A stretch of DNA of 64,000 nucleotides, taken from contig NW_009799179.1 of NCBI RefSeq assembly GCF_000213175.1, forward strand, positions 7,611,981 to 7,675,980, written 5' to 3'. This document shows, one piece after another, positions 56,504 through 64,000 of this stretch. Both the position numbers and the translations under genes were made by a program. Position 1 is the first letter of the stretch, and every line of letters begins with the position of its first letter. The stretch is from Neurospora tetrasperma FGSC 2508 (lineage: Eukaryota; Ascomycota; Sordariomycetes; Sordariales; Sordariaceae). The notes under the pieces were generated by a model. That model saw only the letters and a list, made by a program, of their open reading frames with translations. It was not told the origin of the DNA and did not search any database.

Positions 56504-58459
56504 ATGTCTCCTCATCAGGTCAACAATGATCAGCAGCAGGAGCAAAAGCAGGGTTCTTCGGCGGGAGGCGGCGGGATTTCATTCAAGGCTCCGCCTGGTT
56601 CTGGTGGGTTGGGCGAATTAGGCAAAAGTCCCAAGCACTGGCTCATGGGCGACGAGGCGTTTGAGGCGAGAATGCCTCATCATGATGGAGTACAGGCACT
56701 GTGGGAGACCAAGTGGAAATTCCCAGTAAGTTTCCTCTGTGCCATCGATTTTTGGCTTTCGTCATTTTTGTTTTCCCTGTTTTACTACTCAAGTTTTTTT
56801 TCTGGCTTCACGGGAGCAAAAAGGGATCATCATAGCAAGGGAGAAGGGTTGGGGGGAAACAAAACAGTACCATCATCACCTCGAGTCAATTCAATCCGGG
56901 TTTCATCCATCACATTAACTGCTTGTTTTGTCCATATCGCACCGCACGAGCGGCACCACGATGATTTGGCCCTTTGCATTTCTTTGTCATTTCCCAAGCG
57001 AGCGACGCAGCCAAGCAACCTTTCCAACCCAGGCAAATACAATGTTAAACTCACTCACCTTCCAACTAGTGCTCCAAATCTCTCTACCCCTTCCACGACG
57101 GTCTCTATGCCGACTTTGCTCCCTCCTTCGACGCCCTCATCAAGACTAACCACAACGACATGACCTCCCCCGCCTGGACCACTACCTTTCTCTCCACGGG
57201 CGTAGCCGAGCAGCTCGTCGAGCAGGGTGACAAACTCGTGGCTGAGCTCAATAACATTAAACCCCCGGGACGTCTCCAGCCAGAGCAGCAGCAGCAGCAG
57301 CAGAGACGCAGACAACTCCGCGAGCAAGCCTCCTCGCTCTACCTCCGGGCCTGCTGCCTTTACCGCATCGCCCGCTTCCCCTACATCACTTCCATCCCCA
57401 AGGTGAACGACCAGACCAAGTGGGATGCGTGGGAGAAGCAGAAGGAGATATATCTAAAGGCGGGCAAACTGTGGGAGGAAAGCCCCGTGGAGGAAGTCAA
57501 AGTGGCCTTTCTCGACAACAGACAGATGCAACAAGGCGAAGGGCAATGGATCCCTGTTTACGTTAGGGTCCCTCCTGCTGGTACTTCCTCCCAGCCCTCT
57601 ACTGGTAGTGGTGGCTACCCAACCGTCATCCTCATGACCGGCTTAGACGGGTACCGTCCGGACAACACCGTCCGCTGCAACGAGTTTCTCGCCCGCGGAT
57701 GGGCGGTGGTGGTGGTGGAGATCCCGGGAACGGCGGATTGTCCTGCTGACCCGGCGGACCCGGAGAGCCCTGATAGGCTGTGGGAGAGCTTGTTGCAGTG
57801 GATGGGCACCTACCAATATCGCGGAAAGAGGGCGTTTGATATGAAGAGGGTCATGGTCTGGGGGTTGAGCGCTGGTGGGTATTATGCGGTGAGGATTGCG
57901 CACACGCATAGTCATAGACTGGCGGGTGTGGTGGCGCAGGGGGCGGGGGTTCATTACTTTTACGATAAGAAGTGGATGGAGAAGGTGGATGGGCATGAGT
58001 ATCCTGCTCAGTAAGTCTTTCTTTTTCCCTTTCCCAGAATGGAATCAATGGGCGATGGCTAATAAAGCGTGTGCGTATGACAGACTGATGCCTGCTTTTG
58101 CTTTGAAGCATGGGTACAGCTCCGTTGAGGAGTTCAAGGCTGGAGTGCAGAAGAAGTTCTCTTTGTTGGAGAATGGGATTCTGGATAGAACTTCGACAAG
58201 GCTTTTGTTGATCAATGTAAGTTTTCCATTCTTCCACGGTCCTTCTCTATGAAACATGTTTAGGCTCGGGATACTGACGGCTACAATGTAGGGTACCCAA
58301 GACGGTTTGATGCCCATTGAAGATTCGATGATGCTGCTTGAATACGGCTCGCCCAAGGAGGCTCGCTTTTTCACTGGTGCTTTGCACATGGGATATCCCC
58401 TGGCAAACTCGGCTGTCTACCCTTGGATGGAAAGTGTCATGGCTTCCATCAGAGAGTAG
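56504..58459 (+). CDS. pkh-1: Ayg1-type alpha/beta hydrolase (polyketide hydrolase)
   Basis: Homologue of Aspergillus fumigatus Ayg1 and Wangiella YG1, which shorten a heptaketide pyrone to tetrahydroxynaphthalene in DHN-melanin synthesis. I recall the N. crassa gene as pkh-1, used in ascospore and perithecial melanin. Exons: 56504-56725, 57070-58010, 58084-58216 and 58292-58459 (donors GTAAGT or GTAAGTT, acceptors ACTAG, GACAG, TGTAG), 487 aa. Landmarks: [26 protein letters not shown] across intron 1, EVKVAFLDNRQM, VILMTGLDGYRPD, EIPGTADCPADPADPESPDRLW, the nucleophile elbow VWGLSAGGYYAVRIAHTH, and the terminal GTQDGLMPIEDS and TGALHMGYPLAN with likely Asp and His of the triad. A Gln/Arg tract encoded by CAG repeats (57283-57310) interrupts the helical N-domain. 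With about 50 additional N-terminal residues it is longer than Ayg1 (about 406 aa). Intron 1 is 344 nt, longer than average here. Confidence 0.9.
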
Positions 58460-58671
58460 TCTCTGCTGCAAGAACGACAGTTTAGCTGTGACGGTATACA
58501 CCCCCTCGGAATGTGTCAGAAAGGAATATCAATGAGGTCGAGTGTTTTGATCTTGCAAGCAAACCGAACAACGCAACACTTTAATTAGTCGTTTTCAAGA
58601 AGGCAACGAATATCATCATGCTATTTTCCAATCCGTCCGTCCCATCATTATTGTTTACAGTCTCTTCTCAA

Positions 58672-59657
58672 TTACCGTCCCATCCACCCACCATCAACAA
58701 CCAGCACATGTCCGCTCACGTAACCACTCGCCTTGCTGGCCAGATACACAACCGTCCCCTTGAAATCTTCCGGACTTCCCCACTACAATACCAGGTCGGC
58801 CAGAGCCATCACGTTAGCCACGAAAGTCTGCAAATTGACAAACAGGAAGACCAAGAATAAAAAAACCGAATGACTTACCCTCCCAGCCGGAATCCTCGCA
58901 CTAATACTCTTCAACCTCTCCTCATCTTTCAACAACGCCTCATTCATCTCCGTCTCGATATACCCCGGCGCAATCGCATTCACCGTCACGCCTTTACTCG
59001 TCCACTCATTCGCAAAGCTCTTGGTCAGTTGCCCCACGGCCCCCTTACTCGCCGCATACGCCGGCACCGTTAACCCCCCTTGGAACGTCAACAAGCTGGC
59101 AAAGTTGATCACGGACCCCTTGCGTCCGGTGACGGGGTGGGGGTCAAGACCCAACATGTGCGCGCCCACGTCCCGACATAGTGTGAAGACGGCGTTGAGG
59201 TTGACTTGCATCACTTCGGCAAAGTCGGAGTCGGGAAACAGGTGGGAAGGGTGTCGACGTTGAATGCCGGCGCAGTTGATCAGGATGCGGATGGTGTGTC
59301 CGTCGGAGAGGATGCGTGGCACTAAAGAAGAGACGTCGGTGGGGGAGGAGAGGTCGGCTTTGTAGATTTGCGCGTGGCGGCCAAGGGATTGGATGGCTTG
59401 GAGGGTGGTGGTGGAGGTTTCGTCGCGCTGTGAGGGGTGGTTGTTTTTAGACCGGGTTTTTCTTTTGGAACCAATAGGTACCGTTGTTGAGGGAGCTAGA
59501 AGGCGATGGATAGACAGACCTGGACGAGAAGAATATCGGCGCCGGCCTCGGCAAGGGCAATGGCCACGGCTTGACCAATGCCTCGCGTGGCTCCGGTGAT
59601 GAGGGCAGTGTGGCCCTCGAGGGAGAACATGTTCTGGACGCTAGTGGTTGATGGCAT
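58672..59657 (-). CDS. short-chain dehydrogenase, 2-deoxy-D-gluconate 3-dehydrogenase (KduD)-like
   Basis: NAD(P)-dependent oxidoreductase of the classical SDR family, 265 aa. Exons: 59657-59520 (donor GTCTGT, unusual after GT), 59427-58879 (donor GTAAGT) and 58782-58672 (acceptor TTGTAG), all phase 0. Cofactor motif TGATRGIG in the first exon, NCAG ([11 protein letters not shown]), catalytic Ser in [13 protein letters not shown], catalytic Tyr and Lys in [10 protein letters not shown], then [17 protein letters not shown] and C-terminal [12 protein letters not shown]. The [11 protein letters not shown] segment and [16 protein letters not shown] are characteristic of KduD/2-deoxygluconate dehydrogenases, but substrate preference within the family varies, so the substrate is inferred. 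It ends 212 bases from pkh-1, convergently, and its start is divergent from the polyol dehydrogenase. Confidence 0.88.
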
Positions 59658-60817
59658 GTTGTTTGGTTGTTGTGAAAGGGATGGAAGGTCAGTCCATGGG
59701 AGTGATTCAAGCCTGAATCTGAGGATATCTGGTGAAGTTATACAAAGTCAATTGAGCTTTGTGGACGTTGATGGCCCATAATTCGGTAGTAGTGTCATGG
59801 TAAGTAGGTACGTACTAATTTGTTCCCACCCTCCCACGTCCCACGCCTAGATTCGGTTGTCCCCCACGTAAAGCAGCCCATCATCCCACGCTCACTCTTT
59901 TGGAGTTTCGCTTAAATCCTTATTCTTCAACCCTTCCCTGCTTTGGGCTAGCCCTGATTGGGATGGACGAACTCCCTGATCAGCTCGACGAGAAGAAGAA
60001 AAAGAAACATCCATGATCTTTCAACATCCAATCCATGATTTCTCGGTTGATTCCATGTGGATGCTCCCTTGAAGACGAACAAGTGGAGATCGCCCTCCTC
60101 GCTAACACAAGAGCACGAACGGGAAGTGCGGGGAAATTCCTCCTCTCTTGCCCTCTTCCCCACATTTCCCCGCTTTCCCCACGGAGTACAACCAGGTGGT
60201 CTGGTCTGGTTGTTACCGTCGAGACAATATATTGACGACACTTGCAGTTATTCGCTAAAAGTAAGGCCGATGTCCGGAGCACGGCAGCCGAGTCATACGA
60301 GGTTCTCACGTCTGGTGATCTTTTTGTTTTTCGTAATTGGTTTTGGTGTCATTTAGAATACTTGAATGGGTGAGCAACCTGCGGTGTGATGGGACTATTT
60401 TGGTAAGTTTCGTTTCGTCGGATTGACTGACCATCGAACGTGAAACCAAGAGACGTGCTATGGACATGGCCTCTTTTTGTCCATCAGGTTCAGTTTCCCC
60501 CGGGCTTACTTCACTCCACCAATGTTGCATGGCCGAGTGGATAGCCGCAGCTAGTTGAAGTGTTCGGGCTAGGAGCTATGGGGTAGGTATCAAATCGAGG
60601 TTGAACTAGGGTTCTATAAAAAGTTACATCTACCAAGTCTGGTGTACATTGTTTCTCTCTATGCTTGATCAATATCGGCCTCACTGTGTAAACAAACACC
60701 AACCCCAGAGACCACCACTGCAACGACCATCCGTACCTCTATACATCGTCACTCAGTATCGTCTGTGTACGAGGATTCACCTTAGGTCATTGTCCTCACA
60801 TCGTCCAAGCAAACAAA
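59658..60817. other. divergent promoter, SDR (-) and MDR (+)
   Basis: 1.16 kb shared by two divergent oxidoreductase genes. An isolated perfect tRNA A-box-like string (TGGCCGAGTGG, 60533-60543) occurs without a foldable tRNA. CA-rich leader just before 60818. Confidence 0.5.
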
Positions 60818-62308
60818 ATGGCAACAGCAGTCAAAGCCTCCGTCCTCCACGGTGCCCGCAATCTCCGCGTGGTAAGCGAGACACTCTCCTTCCCCCATCT
60901 TCCCCTCCCCCCATACGCAACACCTTCCAAAGACATTACCAAACCCAAAGTTGAACCCAAAAAACTAACACCTCCACTTCCAAAACAGGAATCCCGCCCC
61001 CTTCCCACCCTCTCGCCAACCGACGTCCTAATCTCCATCAAGTCCACCGGCCTCTGCGGCTCCGACCTGCACTACTACACGCACTTCCGCAACGGGGACA
61101 TCCAAGTCCACGAGCCTTTAACCCTCGGTCACGAGTCCTCGGGCATCATCACGGCCATCGGCAGCCCCTCCGTCTCCTCCGATTATGGCCTGAATGTAGG
61201 CGACCGCGTCGCGCTGGAGGTGGGACAGCCGTGCGAGGCTTGTGAACTTTGTTGCCCCCCAGATGATGCCGGTCCTCCTGGAAACTATTCGGGGGAAAAA
61301 GGGGGGGAAAGCGGCGGGAAGGGTGGAGAGAGTACTACTACCTCTAGATACAACATCTGCCGCGCCATGCGCTTCCGCTCTTCAGCCAAGGGATGGCCGC
61401 AATTTCCCCACGCTCAGGGAACCCTGCAGGAGGTTGTTGCCCATCCGGCAAAGTGGTGCCACAAGTTGCCGGAGAGTGTGGATTACACGCTGGGAGCGCT
61501 GGCGGAGCCGTTGGCTGTTGCTATGCATGCGGCTGGGAGGGCTGGAATTCCCTCTCCATCCATGTCTTCGTCTCGGGGGGCGGCCAGGGTAAAAATTCTG
61601 GTATTCGGTGCCGGTGCCGTCGGGCTGCTCTGTGCTGCAGTTTGCAAGTCCATCACCAAGGGGGATGCGATAGTGATGATTGCGGATATCCAAGCTGATA
61701 GGGTGAAGTTTGCGGTGGAGAATGGGTTCGCTGATGCGGCGGTTGTAGTGCCGCTTCCTGACAAGCGGCCGGAGACGATAGAGGAGAAGCTGGAGTATGC
61801 GAAGAGTGTGGCCGAAAGGGTTAAGGGGGCTGAGCTGTTGAAGGGACTGGGAGGACAGGTGGGTGAGGTTAATGTTACTTTTGAGTGTACGGGGGTGGAG
61901 AGTTGTTTGCAGAGTTCGATATATGTGAGTACCGACATTTCCAACGTCTTTCCTACCAATAACTTCATTTGCACCATATTGGAATGGACCGCTGATTTGA
62001 TGGAGTTATAGGTGACGGCGCCGGGTGGTAAGATCATGATCATTGGCATGGGTAATCCCATCCAGACGCTACCCATCTCTGCCGCTTCACTGAAGGAGGT
62101 TGACCTCCTTGGCGTGTTTCGGTACGCAAATGCCTATCCAAAGGTGATTGAGCTGTTGGCTAGTGGGGATCCGCATCTCCCTGACCTTTCTAAGCTGGTG
62201 ACGCAGCGGTATAGTGGTTTGGAAAGTATTCCCATGGCATTCGACATGGCGGCTAGGGTGAAGGACAATGAGGGGAAGTTGGTGTTGAAGGTTATGGTTG
62301 ATATGTAG
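60818..62308 (+). CDS. zinc-dependent polyol dehydrogenase (sorbitol/xylitol dehydrogenase-like MDR)
   Basis: Medium-chain dehydrogenase, 428 aa, expected to oxidise a sugar alcohol with NAD. Exons: 60818-60871 (18 codons, donor GTAAGC), 60989-61924 (acceptor AACAG, donor GTGAGT) and 62012-62308 (acceptor TATAG), all phase 0. The first intron (117 nt) is a multiple of three with no stop, but removing it gives NLRV-ESRPLPTLSPTDVLI, the family consensus. Catalytic zinc ligands C41 (GLCGSDLHYY), H66 and E67 (GHESSG) are present, with Rossmann motif VFGAGAVGLL and TFECTG. The structural-zinc lobe starts normally (GQPCEACELC) but carries a Gly/Ser/Glu-rich insertion of roughly 30 residues before RYNICRAMRF. 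The C-terminus ends GKLVLKVMVDM. Not certain whether the substrate is xylitol, sorbitol or arabinitol. Confidence 0.88.
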
Positions 62309-62547
62309 AATGTCGATGCAGTTGAAATGCTGTAGGAAAGGAGAAATATGGTTAGATGAAAAGCACAAAGACACGATCAAAGAGATCAGTCGAGGTTATG
62401 GTTCGCAGAGACGTATTTAACCTATTAGACATTGTAGACATGGCCAGTAGCATAAGAAATGCGTCTTTATGTCCATCACATGTTATTCTTAAAAGGTTTA
62501 TTCACTCTAGTTAAGATATTACCTCACCAACCGGTACCTGGAACAAT
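62309..62547. other. short convergent 3' spacer
   Basis: 239 bases between the stop codons of the MDR and AKR genes; 3' UTR-like, nothing else seen. Confidence 0.5.
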
Positions 62548-63935
62548 CTACGACTTATCGGGGAACCCAAAATCCACGCCAAACGGCGGATACACATAGC
62601 GCTGCACCTTACCCTCCTTAACCAACCCCTCCGAATAATCATTCAGTAGCTTCTGATCCTCAGCATCCAACTCGATCAGCTTGGCGTTAGTCTCGATACG
62701 CTCCGGGTTTGTTGACTTGGGCAGAACGGTGCTTCCACGGTAAACTGTGGATTTGTTGTAAGTCTGTCAGCACTTCTGTTCCCTTTGTGTGTAGTTTCCC
62801 GAGCAACGTCACTTTCTCGGAACCCTCGATAATGACAGGGAATAAACCTACGGTGATAACTCAACAACACAGTGGTAGGCTTGACCCCATGCTTCTCAGC
62901 AATCTTAATCACCGGCTCGGCACTGGTCACGGGGCTACCGGTGCTGCCGAAGGGCGAGTACGCCATGATGTGAATGCCCTTCTCTTTGCAAAAGTCGACA
63001 ATTTCTTGCTGAGGCAGTTGCGGGTGGTTCTCAATTTGGTTGACGGCCGGAACGATCTTGGCGTGGGGGAGGAGCTCTTCGAGGTAGCGCTTGCTATACT
63101 GTTTGTTTGGGAAGGGGCTTAGGTTAACGGCCGCCATCATGAAGTTAGAGGTAACGAAGAAGGGACGGGATGGCTAAGGCTGGGTAGGGTGGGGTAGGAG
63201 GGTCATTAGAAAAAAGGCATACGTTGGAAACACCAATAGCCTTGGTCTTGCCGGACCCTACCAGCTTCTCCATGTTCTTCCAGATCTGGACGTGGCTGTA
63301 GTCGCGGAGAATGTCACGCTCGCCGTTGGGAAGCTTGGGGAATCTGTCATCGTTGCCTATGTGTCGTATTCGGTTCATCAGTCCACTAAGCGGCGACCTT
63401 TTTTCCTTTTCTTCTTCTTTTTTTTTTTTTCTTTTCTCTCTTCTTCTTTTTCGTATGCCAACTCAACGAACTTACCTTCAGGATTCATCAAAAGCGGCCA
63501 ATGCTGTCATAACCCAAATCACAATGCGTTAGCACCTTCCTCAACACATTTCTCATCCAATTCCACCCCCACCTTTACACAACCCCCTAAAGCCCCCCCC
63601 CCCCCCCAAAAAAAAAAAGCAAAGCAACTCACACCGGCGAGAGGGAAAAAGACTGAGGCAACATACCACCAAAAACAAATCAACATACTCCAAACCCAAA
63701 TTCCTCAAACTCTTTTCTAGCCCCTCCTGCGCACGGCTCGTGTACGTCGCCCATAGCTTGGTCACGACAAACACATCCTCACGCTTGACGATACCCTGGT
63801 CAAACGCCTCTTTCAAGCCGGCGCCGACATGCTCCTCGTTGCCGTAGCAGTAAGCCGTGTCGATGAGGCGGTATCCGGCTTTTAGGGCGGCGACGACGGC
63901 GTCTTTTACCAGGGTGGATTCGCCTTGCCAGGTGC
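62548..63935 (-). CDS. aldo-keto reductase, glycerol dehydrogenase (Gcy1/Gld1)-like, 5' partial
   Basis: NADPH-dependent aldo-keto reductase of a TIM-barrel fold; the 5' exon(s) lie beyond the window. Visible exons: 63935-63667, 63503-63476 (28 nt), 63356-63223, 63098-62852 and 62744-62548 (stop TAG at 62550-62548). Introns are 108 to 163 nt with GTATGT, GTAAGT, GTATGC and GTAGGT donors. Catalytic tetrad: Asp and Tyr in RLIDTAYCYGNE, Lys in VFVVTKLWAT, His in the 28-nt exon (HWPLLMNPE). Further family blocks: [62 protein letters not shown] (NADPH-binding). The C-terminus YVYPPFGVDFGFPDKS is typical of fungal glycerol/glyceraldehyde reductases. A C15-A11 homopolymer compound lies in the intron at 63593-63618. 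Convergent with the polyol dehydrogenase. Confidence 0.88.
63593..63618. repeat. C15-A11 homopolymer compound in intron
   Basis: Fifteen C followed by eleven A in the intron after the first visible exon of the aldo-keto reductase; length is error-prone. Confidence 0.9.
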
Positions 63936-64000
63936 CTGTTGAAGGAGGGTGAGGGGATGGGTTAGCTGCGTGCGAGGGGTGGAAGGGGGGGGTTTTGTGT

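Noticed and set aside
60526-60630. tRNA-like string with perfect A-box TGGCCGAGTGG in the SDR/MDR promoter
   Set aside because: No acceptor stem, poor D-stem and no proper B-box could be paired; probably chance or a very old relic.

Overview
This is nuclear DNA from a filamentous ascomycete. Genes are split by short GT-AG introns (mostly 50-120 nt) with CTAAC/CTGAC-type branch points, proteins are fungal-type, intergenic regions are long, and there is one block of extreme AT-richness that looks like RIP (repeat-induced point mutation). Gene content and order (an SSK1-type response regulator, a GH43 xylosidase, glucosamine-6-phosphate acetyltransferase, an Ayg1-type hydrolase, polyol dehydrogenases) match what I recall of Neurospora crassa linkage group I around NCU01895-NCU01906. 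A Neurospora/Sordaria-lineage genome is therefore the best guess, from memory rather than a search. The assembly has one gap (N at 34055-34876).

Left part (1-26 kb): the 3' part of the tRNA adenosine deaminase subunit TAD2; a convergent DSP-like tyrosine phosphatase with a 786-nt intron; a very small two-exon Cys-rich zinc-ribbon gene (72 aa) hidden in a 6-kb gene-poor stretch; a four-helix MARVEL-like membrane protein; a long empty or leader region before an unrecognised 404-aa protein; the mitochondrial ribosomal protein mS45; and the osmostress response regulator rrg-1/SSK1.

Middle (27-46 kb) is the accessory part. It holds a 556-bp MITE-like element with perfect 49-bp inverted repeats; an apparently broken gene joining nucleoporin-like FG repeats to a HerA/FtsK-type P-loop ATPase (one in-frame TAG and one 1-nt frameshift); a CCDC97-family spliceosome-associated protein; the gap; a DUF6590 protein; a secreted Cys-rich single-pass membrane protein ending in a PPEY motif; and a 1.09-kb AT-rich, RIP-degraded element bounded by inverted repeats and containing a tRNA-like sequence.

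Right part (46-64 kb) is dense in metabolism: intracellular GH43 xylosidase (two GGTTAAA motifs in its promoter), a large class-3/DAG lipase, gna-1 (chitin precursor synthesis), pkh-1/Ayg1-like hydrolase (DHN-melanin), a 2-deoxygluconate-dehydrogenase-like SDR, a sorbitol/xylitol-dehydrogenase-like MDR and, running off the end, a glycerol-dehydrogenase-like aldo-keto reductase. The GH43, SDR, MDR and AKR neighbourhood suggests pentose/polyol metabolism, but shared regulation is not shown by the sequence.

Exon limits were derived by hand from splice signals and reading frame; only start and end are in the coordinate fields, with exons given in each entry.
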